Origin: Acanthococcus lagerstroemiae
Lineage: Eukaryota; Arthropoda; Insecta; Hemiptera; Eriococcidae
Assembly (NCBI GenBank): GCA_031841125.1
Contig: CM063108.1
Location: 71,830,344-71,894,343, forward strand
DNA length: 64,000 nucleotides
Direction of reading: 5' to 3'
A program made the position numbers and the translations under genes. Shown here piece after piece: positions 24,531-38,409 of this stretch (positions are counted from its first letter, which is position 1; each line of letters begins with the position of its first letter). Below the pieces are notes generated by a model that saw only the letters and a list, made by a program, of their open reading frames with translations, did not search any database and was not told where the DNA came from.

Positions 24531-26989
24531 TTCGCTGCACTACCTCAACCGGGTAAGCAGGCAATTTATCCTGATGACATGCTGATATGTTTGCATGCTC
24601 CACGTTTTGAAGGAGCTCAGATAATAGAGGTCCCAAAGAAAGAAGTTTAAGAATGACAATCTTGGGGAAATAGTTTTTACTGGCGGAGTCGAGTCGGTGG
24701 CCTATAGTGTTGCCAATATAATGAGCTAAAAAGGAAGGAACACGTCATTCACTGTGTGCTTCAACTACCACCAAACCTACACATGATTCGTTTCTGCCCT
24801 ACCGATACACTCGTATTTACAAAACGGCAACTCTTGTGAAATAGCGAGACTGACGACGCCCAACATGCTTCTTACTTCGCTCGCGTGATTCTTCATCCCT
24901 CCATCAAAAACCGTGGAAATTCCAAAATCGCGATTTCCAACGTATTTTACGATTTCTGTGGTTTCTCGATTTTTTATTTTGTACCAAGTTGTATTTTTTG
25001 CTATGCAGAGCCACATTATAGATAATCTTATTTCACTTTCATTTCAATTTCAAAACTACTTAGTGTCACTTTTAGGTAGCTCAAGACTCGGTACAAACGA
25101 AACCAGCGAATACTGAACTCGAGGATAGCCTGGATATCAGACATATAGTCACCGTAATTAAACCATTTAGTGCAATTAGATAGGTCGACCGGGGTTTCCC
25201 GCATTAAATGACTGAATTACTTCCGAATAGGAGACTAACGAACAACTTCAAAGTCTTCACATTTACATATAACATTACCGATCACGAAATGCGTTCGTGC
25301 GTTAGTAAGAACTACCACGAGTAGTTTAGGCAAATTACACGTAAGTTCAAAAAAGACAATTTGAAGAAAATAAGAGGTAACAAGCGGTAGCTTTCTGAAA
25401 ATTGTGGAGAGCGATGTCCTAACAAACATACTGAAAGTTTATACTCCGACTCCCTTAATTAACTTTTTTAAGGGGATTCGACCCTCTTAATCCTTTTTTT
25501 TTTCTTTTTCTTTGCTATTCTTTCAAACATATCGAGTACTACGGAATATTAAAATTATTCTACACCAGATTCTTTATAAAAATAATCTGTAGTATATGTC
25601 TCGTATTTACCCCAGAAACGTCACAAATGGGAAAGAAATGGGGGTTCAAAATTACCCGTCCAAGTAGAAAAGTAGTTTCGCATATAGGCCTCATATGGAG
25701 AGAAAAAGAATTTTTTAAGCTTTTTTCTTATTTTTCACGGGATTTTAAGAATCAGAGGAGTCCAAATTTTACATACACTCGGTTTCCAACCTGGGAATCT
25801 TTCCTTCCTTCTCACCCTCACACTTCAGATACTACGCATGTGAGATCAGGTGTTTTTGTTTTTAATGGTTTGGTCAGGTAGTATTTTGGGGAAAGTTTTC
25901 GAAAATTCTATCAGGATATCACAGTGTTAGGTATTCGAGGACCCGGAATTCAATTTTGATATTAGTTTGCCCCTAAATTGAAAACTGTGACGCCAGGGGA
26001 CAAATGTCAAAAAGTTTTAAAACATAATACACAGTAGACAAGTATCAAAAGTAGGGTTTCCAAGGTCGGTGAATTCAATGTTTATATTATTTTGACACAA
26101 TTATCATAACTCTGGTATCTGGAGTGAGAGAAGAAGCCGATGTAGAAAATAATTAATACAATATATCTAACACTTATATAGGGGTTTCGAGATAGCTATA
26201 GATTTACTTTTCATATCACTTCACTCTATGTGGAAAATTGTAGTACCAGGGGTGGAGCCAAGGTTTAAAATGTCTTAAAATATATAATGAGTTTTATCGA
26301 ATTCAGCAATAATTCTTCTACGCAAGCGATGGGAAGAAAAAAGGTCAGGAAGGAGGAAAAAGTTCAGTAGGTACATAGAGGTATACGAGTATAAAACAAA
26401 GATAAACAGAAGGGAGTTAGTTAAATGACTAAACACTTTTGGGCATTCTTTCAGTCTAACAAATTTGAAAAAAATGATAAAGTATTTTTTAAACTCATTT
26501 ATCGCTGCAATCTGCTACTGTGTCCCAAGAGATAAACCAGGGGGAGTGGACTGAGAAGTTATGCGTAGGACTCACGCAAGGATACAGTTATTACCCAAAT
26601 ACCTCTTCATGAAAGAAGATGATACGATTACTACTAACATGTTTCATAAATTGCTTAAAATTTCCCCAAAATTTGTTAGTATTTCAGGTTCGAAACAGAA
26701 AACCCAATTTTGAGAAAATTATGTTGTGTACAGAAAAAATTTACTTTCACAGGCAAACTAAATTTCTCACATTGTTCTTTCAGGCTCATTTCGAATTTGT
26801 ACGTTAAACTCTCAATTTTTTCACTTAAGTTTTAATGTAAAATTATTTTACCCCACGATATATATAATGGTCCGCCGAAAGATAATAAATTCGAAAATGC
26901 GAATGTTACACATGTGTTCTCAAAACAGTTTTCATGCCGATTCTGACGTCGAGATTTCCATGAATATATATCTTTTCTTCTAGCCCTCA
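24531..26989. other. Non-coding stretch
   Basis: No gene recognised. Text around 25920-26280 (GAATTCAATTTTGATATTA, TTTATATTATTTTGACACA) resembles the decayed satellite at 62.3-63.3 kb. Confidence 0.4.
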
Positions 26990-27325
26990 AAGGTCTAAAT
27001 GTACCCCCTACCACTAAATTGTTACTTGTTAGTCACCTACTTGTTACTTGTTTTGTGAATTTGTCCTTGGTTTTCTATATCACATCCTGTCTATGCTACT
27101 CTCTTATACACTCGTTAAATATTTTCTTTGTTACTTTATATTCGTTAAATTTTTCTCTTTATTATTTGTTAGTTATTTATAGTTTAATTGTACCCTTAAC
27201 TTGCCTTTGTTATTTATTTTTTATATACGGGTAGTAACACATTTTGTTTTGTAATACGGCTGGACGCTAAAGACCTAGATGTCGAGCGTCGTTAAATAAC
27301 AAATAAATGATAATAATATGAAGAA
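26990..27325 (+). mobile_element. Candidate 3' tail of a LINE
   Basis: A T-rich segment ends in GGCTGGACGCTAAAGACC, a predicted short hairpin (GACGCT pairing with AGCGTC), then TTAAATAACAAATAAATGATAATAATA. A terminal hairpin followed by an AAT-type tail is typical of I-group LINE 3' ends. No coding sequence remains and the 5' limit is a guess. Confidence 0.35.
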
Positions 27326-30300
27326 ATGGCAGTTATGGAGAGGAAATAAGACATACAGATTCCATGTCAGCACACAAAATCAATGAAAAACTGTTAGTTT
27401 GTTTTCGAAATACCAATTGTAAAATTGATTTTTTTTTTTTAGAACTGAGTTGTTGACAGCTCAATTTTAAAAATCACATAGAAATTCAGTGCTGACCTTA
27501 GGTTTGATTTTTCGATTTCGAAAAATTCGGAATATCATTAACTTATGAAACAAACTGTACACATCATATTTTAGCCAACAACGGATCTCTTTTTGCCAAT
27601 AGATGGCAAGCAATCTCCTCCTCACACCAAAAAAGAAGGAAAAGCTTCTCAAATTTAACTGCCGGATTGAATTTGGCCGTCGTATGAAGAAAAGTTTTAA
27701 TGCTACCAACATGACACAAGGTAATACTGTGATGAAATTTCAAAACATGGGATTTCCTAATTACGACATCACGAGTATATTACCCGAATACAAACTTACC
27801 AGTTTGAAAATTCCAAGACTTCGAGAGATGAGAACTGGAGTCGAAATATATATTTCAGCGACATGCCATTATTTCCACCGATTCACATCTACACAAAAAA
27901 ATCACATGCAGCATTACCTATACTAAAGAAATAAGTAAGAGCCAAAACTTACATATAACAAGAAGCAACGCTACAACATAAGATACTTATATCTTCTACA
28001 CTCGAGAATTCATTTCCTCGAATCTAGGATTCTCCCTTAAATTTTCAACGGTGAACCAAATATTAATTAGTCATCATGCGATCGTCAAGTAAGAACTAAG
28101 AATTGAAATTCAACGCTGAATTTGGTCTGGAGAGGATTTGAATTCATAATTCGAGTTTGTCATTTCAGCTCGCTTGAGACCTGAATTCATACTCGTCTAC
28201 GAATTTTGAAAAATAGGCTTTCATTACCCAGCAATTTTGTTTTATCTCTACCGCTCGTAATCACAAAAATCTTTTCTTTCGATTTTCTTATCCATACAAA
28301 ATCAAAAGGCCTAGTTTGGAAATGTCACATCTTGTCGGAAAATAATCAAACAACAGTTCTTGATTTCACAACTGGTGATGACGATCGACTACCAAAACTT
28401 GAACGCCGATTACTAATTCATGGTTTTAGGTAGAATACGAGTATTGACAACCACCTATAGTTACCGCAGTAATCATTATCTTCAAATTCTTATTGAAATT
28501 TTGCCGGGATTTCAGTTACCTGATCAAATTTTCTAGTTAACAAGTGAAATAAGAAGAAACACCAATTTTACTTTTTGATGTTCGATTATTTTGTCAATTC
28601 TACTCAATTTTCTAGATGAGAAATGTTTTTTAAAGACTCAGAAAGCACATAGAACTACTTGAATCTTTCAGGAAAGAGAAAAAAGAACTGTCTACAGATC
28701 TCAATTTTGGATTTTTTTTTTCTTCCTATTTTTAATAAGAACGAATCTCAACCTGAATGGATACGACCTACAGATTTCATTTTAAAAACTAAAATATTCG
28801 CGATAATATAAACTGAAAAAACTTCTAAAACCCGGACTTGCGACGTGTTGGTATTGGAATACATACTGAGTGGACTTAAAGCATTTTGGAAATTAGGTTT
28901 TTCAGTACCAAATATTGTGACAATGTGAAAAAAAAAATCTTTCGCAGTTCGATAAAAAAATATTGATAAGTTGAGGGTTTCATCGCCCAATTCCACAAAA
29001 CACTAGAAAAACATTAAGAACAAAGAAAAGAAGAAAAAAACACACAAAAAAAAAACAGTTTTTGATAGTCTTTTAGATAGTTTTGATAGTTTCTGACAGT
29101 CCGTTCAAATGTAAATCACTATTAAGCTCACTGAATATCAATAATTGCAAATATTGATAATTTTTGAATATTTGACAACTTTCTACCATGGAAACAGAGA
29201 GATCGAGACGTGTGAAACGGCGATAAGGGGCATTATGTAATAAATATTTTTGATTATGTCCAGTAGCACGACATATCCACAAATTTTTGAAAAAGTCTCC
29301 AAACCAGTAGCGGATCCAGGAAACGATTATTCTAAGAGAGGAAATTCAAAAAGTTAGAAACTGTAATTCCCCTTACTCTCGTTTACCTTTCGAGTACATC
29401 GATCACTTTTTAGTTCACATGATAGCAGAAAAGTGAGTAGATGAGAAAGAAATATAGGAAGATTTCAGCGATTTGTTCTGCTGATTATTTTCGTAATGAA
29501 TGTTGAAAATACTTTCCACTCAAGTTAACTGGACTTGCAATTGGGCGGTAAAGTTTTTCTTAAGTGTATATCACAATACAATACAACTTTTTCCCTCAAG
29601 GAGAAAAGTCGGTAAAATTTCCAGGACTAGCTAGGACCTTTTGATCTTCAATGTTCATTTAAGACTTTGTTAAACTCGCCCACCCTTGTTTCAAATTCTT
29701 TAATGATTCTTGAAACTTATAATACGTCAAAATTGTTCAAAACTCGTTTGTGACTTTATGACTCTTCCAAGATTGATTATTGAGGTGTATTAAAACGTTA
29801 CATTTGGGAATAAAAATGAGTTGTGTAAGATTTAATTGAAAAATATTGAAATTTTCCCATGGTCCAACGCGAGTGAAGTTCAAATGGAGCTTTACATGTA
29901 GTAACATGGTGAAACAGTTATTTTTATCTAAATATTCACTAACGAGGAAAATTAGCTTAATTATTTATATGTTAAGGGTGGAAGTAAGCGCTGATTGCGA
30001 AATACGGACTGTAACACCTACCTTGATGTTGTTACAGGAGTTATAACCTCTAACATTGGTAAAATAGCATACAACAACTCCAATCAGATCGTTCGTATTT
30101 TTTTAGGGGGGGGGGTGTTTATTTTATTTTTGATGTTATTTCAAACGTAATACCTTTTCCGGTAGCACCGCAGGAAGTCCTAACCTAAATATTTATAAAT
30201 AAGCCAATTTTAAAACTTTTTTCGCTGTTTTCGTTTGTATATCTTCATATTTAGGTCACGACCACCTGTAGGACTACAGAGGCAAGGGTTAGGGGTGAAC

Positions 30301-30531
30301 CATCCAAAATGAAATAAACTCTCCAAAGAAAACCGAACGATTTAATTGAAGCTGTTATATTCTACTTTACCTAATTTAGCAGGTCACAATCTCCGGTGAC
30401 AACATTAACGGTGGGGTTACAGTCAAAATGACATCAGAAACGAATTTAGAGATCCAGCTCCCCTCTTCTCCTCAAGATGTAAGCAAAGATAATTCCACTT
30501 ATTTATAAATATTCGGATGAAAATAACTATG
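27326..30531. other. Non-coding stretch
   Basis: Open frames up to 107 codons (27603-27926, +) have no recognised domain. A hAT-terminus-like string, CCAGTAGCGGATCCAGGAA, lies at about 29305. A 10-base G run lies at 30106-30115. Confidence 0.4.
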
Positions 30532-31126
30532 TACAGTAGACTCCGAACTATCCGACTTTCGGGTTATCCGACCCTACCCTCCAACTTATCCGACCTACCA
30601 AAGTCGGTTAATTCGAATTTCTACAATAGACACCCAATTTTTGATTTCGGAATGTACGTAGATACATTACGTACGCTGGTCGACCGGCGCGACAGCTCGG
30701 CGTTGCGAAATTACTCGGCCAAAAAAAGAAGCAGCGCGATTAAAAAAAAAAAAAAAAAACACAAAAAACACAAAAAAAAACCTTTCGTCACTAACTATTT
30801 TGACAAATTATAATTTGTGATTGGTTATTACATAAGCATTGTTTTTTCACTTATTTATTCTTTTTTTAAACCAAAGTTCAATATTTCTTTTTTTATATTT
30901 ATATTTAATAAGTGACCCCCACTATACAGCCTTGAAGGCAATTTTACAGTGGGGTGTTCTACAGTTTTGTACTCGTATTTACATCTTATCTAAATAAATA
31001 ATTTCTTTTTCAATTTTGCGCACGTTATTTCTACGTTGAAAATATTAATTTCGGATTATCGGACCTTTTTCGGTATCCGACCAACCTTCAGCCCCGATTA
31101 GGTCGGATAACCCGGAGTTTACTGTA
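30532..31126. mobile_element. Tigger/pogo-type MITE
   Basis: The left end CAGTAGACTCCGAACTATCC and the right end, read inverted, CAGTAAACTCCGGGTTATCC form the terminal repeats, flanked by TA at 30532-30533 and 31125-31126. TATCCGAC is repeated in the subterminal parts on both sides. The element is 591 bp, contains poly(A)/poly(T) tracts and has no transposase. TA target sites and CAGTARACTCCG termini are characteristic of the Tigger branch of Tc1/mariner. Confidence 0.85.
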
Positions 31127-32850
31127 ATTATTATCGATTTGCCATGTTAATTGTATGTAAAGCTCCATTTAAAAATTAACTCACATTGAGTTCTGGAAAA
31201 ATTTAAATATTTTTCAGTGAAATGTTACAAATTTGATTTCTATTCCTAAAATGCTACTTTTTAGCTCCAATCGACCTTCGAGTTCAAAATTTTGTTTCGT
31301 TCCACTCTATTGATCATGGCTCCTCGATACATGATCGAGACGATTTTTTAAATTTCTCTTACAGATTTTCGAGATTTATATACATAATACTCTACAGCTA
31401 TTTAAAACTAGGACTCTTCAGCTTGATTCAAAACTTTCTTACATTAGTTCAAGGTTCTTTATGGCTCTTATTTATCACGACTCGCTGACTGTTCAACACT
31501 CGTTTGACTTTTCACCACTCTGCCAGCTCGATAAAAGGCTCTTTCGTACGTTGTTAGTTCAAGGCTCGTTTAAGACCTTTTCAAAATCTCCCAAATATGA
31601 TCAAAAACTCTGTACAACTTCTGAAGAATTATTAAAATCTTTCAAAGCTAGTTTAAGACACTTGAAAACTTTCTTCCGACACTGTGGAACTGATTGATAT
31701 TCAATAAAGATTCTTGAAGACTCGTCCACAACTTTCGAAATTCTCCTCCCTCTTAGGATTCTGTTGGAATTTTCAAGACTTTGGCAGACTCATTTGAGGT
31801 TTTAACATTCGTGAAGCGTTTCTATTTCATTGCTTTTCTCTGAGAGCAGTAATTGATCCCAATGACTCCTTCGTGTATTCTCGCTCGGTTTGGACCTCTG
31901 AAAATATGAGAACGAGAAGTGAGGCTGACGACGTTATCGTGTTCGAACTTCAGTCATTCAGTTTTCTTGGCTTTTGTATGGTTTCACTGCATAGTTCACA
32001 CAACAACTTTTCTCTCGCTAAGTCCCTCAACCCCTCAACTCGCATTCAGGAATGGAAAAACACTTTTTCCAATACCCTCGTCACGCATTGGGAGATGAGT
32101 AATGCGATTCCACAGACATTTATTCGCTTCATTCAGTTTCGATTATTGCCTACATTGTAATCACCGACGTTATTCTCGTAATATTCCTCTCGAGCATCGT
32201 CTCTAATGATTTTACAAGCTGTCAGTTTTTTATGGCGAATTTTGCCTCAATTTTTCGACAGCGAAACAATTCAATATGCCGGATACCTCGACTGTAACTT
32301 TTATTCCAATACCGAACGAGGAAACTAGAACACGGTTTCATTTTCTTCTAATATCTACTAGTTGCAACCCTAAGAAATGAATACCGACGACTGCTTGACT
32401 GTTTCACTCTTCGGATAGCTTAAAATTCGGTAACTGTTGACAGATCGTAGTTATGGAAACAGATTTGAAAACACGAGTAACCTTTCAATTAATAAACCCG
32501 GTTTCAACCACCAAAATGTGCGCTTCATTTCTTTCGAGGTCAACCAAATCGACTCATGCAGCAATCAAGAACCGAAAATATCATCTCAAGTCGAACAATG
32601 TTTCATTCCTCATTTTTGATTAGGCCTACTACTCGACCACGCAATTTACTAGGCGAACGAGTTCGTGTCCATAGGCGTTTTCGTATTACATCGAAAATTC
32701 TTTCGTGGTCGAGTTGCGTGAACGAGGCTGTTAACGAAGCAAGATAAAACACTAGGGACATTTGTTTGAAAAGGAAATCTATTAATAAATAATGCGAGAC
32801 TACCTAGGACCACAACATGTTGCGGGCATTGTCGCATATTCGAGATTCTC
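31127..32850. other. Non-coding, degenerate GAGTCTTGAA-type text
   Basis: Loosely periodic sequence at about 31380-31770 (CTCGTTTAAGACCTTTTCAA and variants). No gene recognised. Confidence 0.4.
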
Positions 32851-33013
32851 TCTTTTTTTTTTCTTTTTTTTTTTCACTAAGGGGATACAAGAACTGCTTA
32901 TTTTGGCATTCACCTGTAGTTATGGCTACAATACGCGTAATTAACGTGACAGTCTTAGCATAGGCTCCTTAGCTTATGTTAAATCTAGTACAATTTAGAT
33001 GGGTAATATTCAA

Positions 33014-35580
33014 TTATACGAAGAGAAAGTGTCGCCGCTTCAGCCGGCGGGTCCGCGGTTCTTCAAGAAGTTGGAGGACTTCGCTATTTGGGTGATTGTG
33101 TAGCCGGGTCTCGTAGCGACTGCTAAGTCTCCGTGCCACCGCGTCCACGGTTTCCATTGATAGGTCGTGATGCAGCGTGTCATTTCGTACGAACCAGGGG
33201 GCTCCAGTAATTATCCGGAGTGCTTTGTTTTGAACAGTCTGGATGATTGCGTAATTAGAGGCAGCGGTGGTACCCCACAGCTGTATGCCATAAGACCATG
33301 CTGGGCGAATGATTTGGATATACAATTTCCTTTTATTGGCGAGTGGTAATTTGCTGGAGAGGAGCCAGTACATTGAACGGAGTCGGGTGTTGAGTTCATC
33401 GCGTTTGGCTTTAAGATGGGGCCGCCAATTGAGTTTGGCATCCAGCCTTAATCCAAGATACTTGGCCTTATCCGCCGCTGGAATTTCACGGTCGTCGAAG
33501 TAGACTGGTGTGTACGGGTGCGGTCGGAGCGCAAAGTCTATTCTGGTTGACTTTGTTTTATTTATGAATATCTTCCACCTCTTTGTCCATATGGTCAAGT
33601 CGTTGACCGCAGTTTGGAGGTTGGATACCGCAGTATGGTAATCTTCGTGGGTCGATAATAGAGCAGTTCGGCAAAAGTGGCGATAGTGGTTGAAGTTGTC
33701 GCTTGTATGTCGGCGGTGTAGAGTATGTACAGTAGCGGCCCCACAACACTGCCCTGGGGGACGCCTGCTGAAATTATACGAGTGGTGGATTTAGCCTCAC
33801 CAAACTGCACCCAGAAATTGCGTGCTTGGAGGTAAGACTGAAATATGCCAACAATCTGTGCAGGTAGGTAGCGGCTAATTTTATGAAGTAGTCCCTCAAT
33901 CCAAACTTTATCGAACGCTTGTTTCACGCTGAGAAAGACCGCTGAACAGAATTTCTTGGTCTCGAGTGCATCACGTACCTCATTTGCCACACGATGTATC
34001 TGTTCCAGTGTGGGGTGCATACTACGGAACCCAAACTGGTGGTTCGGTAAGATTCCTTTCTCCTCGACGATGGGAACTAGTCGAGTGCTGAATAATTTTT
34101 CGAACAGTCTCGATATTATCGGCAGTAGGGATATTGGTCGATAAGATTGTGGGTCTTCTGGTGGCTTACCCGGTTTGATCAGCATAATTATTTTAGCTGT
34201 TTTCCATTGTTTTGGAATGTTCTGCAATCGAAGTACGGCGTTGAAGAGGTATGTCATGTAACTCTTTGATCAGTTGGCCCGTGATACCCTCCGGCCCTGG
34301 TGCCTTACAGGTTTTCAGTCGGCCTACGGCTATGCGGACTTCTCTGGGCGTGAATAGATTAATATCGGAGCTATGTGCTGGCGTGACAGATGGAGTTAGA
34401 TCCGAATTTATCTCGTTAGGTTGAAAGGTTACCTTTAGGTGGTCAGCAAACAATTCGGCCTTCTCGCTATCGCTTCTGGTCCATGCTTTGGCAGGCCTGC
34501 GGAGTGGTGGAATATAGTTTGCAGGTTTCCGGCAGGCCCTGGCTATACCTTCCATAGCGAATATCCAGTGTCCTTGGTGGTGTCTAAGGACTGAAGGAAC
34601 TCATTGAAGGATTCCTGTTTGATCTTGTTGATTAGTTTTTTCGCTTCAGCGCTCGCTTTGTTAAAAGCTGCTCTGTGGACCGGGCTTCTCGTGGTTTGCC
34701 ACAGGTTTTACCAGCTCTGCAACTTCTCGAGGATAAAACGTTACATTAGGAACGGTGGGCGGAGTGGCGATTGTAGCTGCCTGGGCTGCTTCTACAATTG
34801 AGGTTGTGAAAGCTTCTGAAGCTGCGTTATCTTTTCGTTCAGGATTGTGCGGTACAGGTTCCGTTTCTTGGCTGCTTTCTGAATAAGGATGTTGCTGAGC
34901 GTAAGGATAAGAGGAGTATGGTCCGATGTTAGATCGTGGATGTTGGCGATTTCTGTGTAGTTCGTGGAAATGCCTTTCGTAATAAAAAAGTCGATACAAT
35001 CAGGAAGTTTTTTAGGGTCAGTTGGCCAGTATGTTGGTTCACCTGCCGAAATTCAGCTGGCCCCGTTGCTAGCAATGGAGCGAAATAGTTCCCTACCTCT
35101 ACTGCTGGTTATCCGAGACCCCCAGAAGAGATGCTTAGAGTTGTAGTCGTCTCCGTCAATCCATTTGGTACCAAAGCTCTGGAGTGCATGGTTGAATAGA
35201 TTGCTGTTAATGTTATGCCGAGGTGGGCAATAGACAGCACCGATGTTTATGTCGGTTCCACAGTGTAGTCTAGCCGATATGCCAGCGAGTTGGATTTCAG
35301 GAGTACAGTAAGCTGGTAGGGCATGATGGGCGTTGTTCTGTTTGATGTATATCGCGGATCCGCCGTGGGAAAAGTCACTTGGGTGGTTACAGGGATGGAG
35401 TTGGTAGCCCTGGATTTTGGCTACTGAACGGCTGGTGAGGTGTGTTTCGGACAGTAGAGCAATGTCGATGTCCTGCGATTGAAGGAATTGGGCTAGTACA
35501 GATTTACGAGAGAGCAATCCATTGCAGTTCCAGGACAGAATCCGGAAGGTTTGACGAGCGGCTGTGGTGGAATTAGTCAT
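33014..35580 (-). pseudogene. jockey ORF2 (endonuclease-reverse transcriptase), inactivated
   Basis: The endonuclease is readable from MTNSTTAARQTFRILSWNCN (35580) through SETHLT to DGDDYNSKHLFWGSR. The frame is broken between about 35050 and 34560. RT begins with KPGKPPEDPQSYRPISLLP and reaches AGVPQGSVVGPLLY; the catalytic FADD motif is destroyed by an apparent 4-bp deletion near 33670, after which the frame shifts. The C-terminal part is intact from 33598 to 33014 (AKYLGLRLDAKLNWRPH, IRPAWSYGIQLWG, NKALRIITGAPWF). It would act in target-primed reverse transcription but is dead here. Confidence 0.88.
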
Positions 35581-36300
35581 TCAGCTTTTGCGTAAGAAGT
35601 TTCGAGATGATCTCGAGAATGCGCATGGATTGACTGATCATATTTTCAATACTACGATTTAGTGCGGTGAGAAGTTTTTCGATGCGCTCATTATGTTGTT
35701 TGAGTTGGGTAACGAAGTTACTGGAGTAGCTAGCTTCATCTGCGCTGGGTACGGTGGCTGTACGTTGCGAGGGACCCAGAGCGGAAGCTGCTGGTTGCTA
35801 CTCTACTGCCTGTGAGTAACTGTGTGACTTCGGTGGGCTTGGAGTTTATTTGGAATTCCATTAGGATGGTCGCTGGCGGAGTCGGTTCGGATGAGTGGTT
35901 TGGGTCGAAGTTTTTGGTAAACTTTGCACCCTCTATAGTTAGCGGTGTGCCCTTCTCCGCGAAGGCCGCAGGTGGGAGGTGTACCACGTGGTTTCCCGCA
36001 GTTCTTAGAGTCGTGATCCCCTCCGCATCTTACGCATATGTAAGGTAGGGAACAGTAGGAACGAGTATGTCCATAACGTTGGCATCTCATACACTGGACT
36101 ACCTCGTGTCTAGGGCGTGGAGCTTCAACTTGAATCCGCGAGTTCAGTAGCGTATTTATTTCATAGATGTCCTTATTATTGTCAGATGGTTCTATGTCTA
36201 CAAAGAATAACGGGAGTGATTCGCCAGTCCTGAATTTCTTAATATTGAATACATTACGGACTGAATGTCCCAGTTTTTCGATGGCTGCTTATTCTAAAAA
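35573..36300 (-). pseudogene. jockey ORF1 (Gag-like, PRE_C2HC and zinc knuckles)
   Basis: Starting near 36275 one reads KLGHSVRNVFNIKKF, then ESLPLFFVDIEP and NNKDIYEINTLLNSRIQ, the PRE_C2HC pattern. Three knuckles follow: CQRYGHTRSYC, CVRCGGDHDSKNC and CGLRGEGHTANYRGC. The frame then breaks near 35990-35800. The last part resumes as TQLKQHNERIEKLLTALNR and ends KLLTQKLND at the stop that overlaps ORF2. The product would bind the element's own RNA. Decayed by frameshift and 5' truncation. Confidence 0.8.
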
Positions 36301-36310
36301 CATTTTACTA

Positions 36311-38409
36311 TAGTCCACTACTGGGCAGCTTTCCCTAATCGAGACTGAGACGAAGTCAGAAAGATTTAGGTATGAAAGAGGGGATGGGGGGAGTTCTAGA
36401 AGTGAGCATTCTGAAGTTGAAGCATCTCCAGACATTTTACTCCGGCTTCGCTTCGGGCTCGAGCCGATTTCGTTTTTTTTCTCGTACTTTTGTTCGTATT
36501 TGTTTCAACGTAAAATACGCAAGAACCGCTGGCTGTCCGACAAAAATCAATCACTTTAGACCCGTAAAACGTTCGGTACACAGATTAAGAAATGCGGATC
36601 AGTTTCCTCGATTAAGTTCTCCTCCCAATCTCCCACACAGCGCGACAACTTAATCCGTATTAAGCTTTTTTTTTTACAGTTCAAAGACTTATTTGTTTTA
36701 ATTTGAAAAAATTCGCCGGCCCTTTTCTTCGACCGTCGTATTGGCTCGTAAAATCCGCTGGTATCAGAAGTCAACGGGTAAGACGACCTGTCAATGAGAT
36801 GAAATTGATTTATCGCCTTCTGAGTTAATAAAGCCGATTTGAAGATTTAAGACCGGCCCGCCAAACAGAATTTTTTAATTAATTCTAAAATTTGAAAGGG
36901 GAGAAAAATGACGCACCTGAGTCGATCTAAACTCGAACTTCAACTTCTGACAACAGACGCGAAATCTAAAACGAATGCGAACGCAAAAGTTGAAAGTATA
37001 ATTGCAAAAAGATTTTTGAAGGCTAGAAGAGAAAATCCATTAAGAACAGCGCGATTAGCACAACCAACTGCGAGCAGCTCAACAGTAATAAGCAATCGAC
37101 AGTATATCAAGAACGGCAAAATCAGTGGCCTAGTCAGTGGGTCCAAACCCCCTTTTATCGAACAGAATTCTCAAAGAAATTAGATTCACAATCAACTTTC
37201 ACTCTCTCCCTTCCAAAATCACATTTTTTTCACTTTTTGAAGGGTTCGAAAGATCTATAAGCTGGAATTTGGACGTTTCCACGGTAGACTTCCATTTTCA
37301 ATTGAGTTAAAATAGGTCACGTGCGATAGGCGGGTCTGGGAGCAAAAATCAAACATTATAGAAAATATACCTAATTGTTATTTTTTTAAATGAAATTCAA
37401 GCCTGTTTCCATTAGGAAAAAAAAAATAGAATATAAAACAAAAATTTCCCTGGTATACTCGAAAAGAAGGGAAAATTCTGAAACACAAAAACACTATTTT
37501 CAAGGTCCACAGTCGAGTCAAAATTTTTTTCGCATTATTGAACAGCAAATTTCATTTGATTTCTGTACTAGTACTTGAAAGTTGTGAATAATGATTTAAA
37601 AAGAACAATGAGAGATAAGATTTTCTAGGGTAAGAGATGAACAATTTTTGGGGAAAAAAGCGTACGAATAATTGTTTGTATCAGTGTTATACTTTGTTGC
37701 GTAGTGGTATTTTTCCATGTTCATCCTTCGGCAACAATAATCATAATACATATAGTTTGAAAACTTGATAGATGCTGTATTTCATTGCTTCATAACATTT
37801 ACATACAAAAGAAGATGAAACAATTTTTTTTTATAGCTCATGTTGTAGCATTGAAAATTACATCGAAAATATACGGTCATTTTTTACCCCAGAGAGAGTT
37901 CGCCTTTTGCCCCATATGCCGGGGTATAAGTGAATAGGAAGACTGGTAAATAACTGCAGTATTATGTACGAGATCTCCTAATCTCTCGATCCAAAATAAG
38001 CGCGAAAGTTCCACGCATACCTATCCTCTCACATGTTTAAAAGAGTAAAAAAAAAAAAAAAATAACTCTAAGTAAAGAAATTCATAAAAATATTTTTTTT
38101 TGTTCGACTTTTGTCCCAGACATAACACTGAATTATGTTACAAAAAAACTAAGAACTTTGAAAAAAATTCTCTCGTTCTGTTCGTGATTCGTAGAATCAT
38201 TTTCGACATTTTTCAACTCTGAATTTTGGCAAGTGGTGCTTTTTTCCGGATAAAGGAAAAGGGCCTGCTTGCTTGTATGTCTGATAATTATTTGTTTGTC
38301 CGTCTATCTGAATATCTATTTACCTGTCAAAGTGATATGATAGTTGACAGGCTCTATGGAGTGGAGCAGGTGGAATATTCACAGAAATTTGCTGTGTACC
38401 ATTATTAAT
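36311..38409. other. Non-coding stretch
   Basis: A 91-codon ATG frame at 36908-37183 (+) is rich in basic and polar residues and has no recognised domain; it is not called. No RNA gene seen. Confidence 0.4.

Larger units (their letters stand above)
32851..36310 (-). mobile_element. Nearly full-length jockey-clade LINE
   Basis: Minus-strand non-LTR element with ORF1, ORF2, a short 3' UTR and an A-rich tail (T-rich on the plus strand, 32853-32874). ORF2 ATG (35580-35578) overlaps the ORF1 stop (TAA, 35575-35573), a compact jockey-type arrangement. The 5' end is unclear; ORF1 homology is lost at about 36300, so the element is probably slightly 5'-truncated. No convincing target duplication was found. 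Confidence 0.85.

Noticed and set aside
27603..27926. 107-codon plus-strand frame
   Set aside because: No recognisable domain, no splice context and no codon pattern distinguishing it from chance in a non-coding stretch.
30517..30813. 98-codon lysine-rich frame
   Set aside because: It lies in the Tigger MITE and is driven by a poly(A) tract.
36908..37183. 91-codon ATG frame, basic and polar
   Set aside because: No family resemblance and no neighbouring support; a chance frame cannot be excluded.
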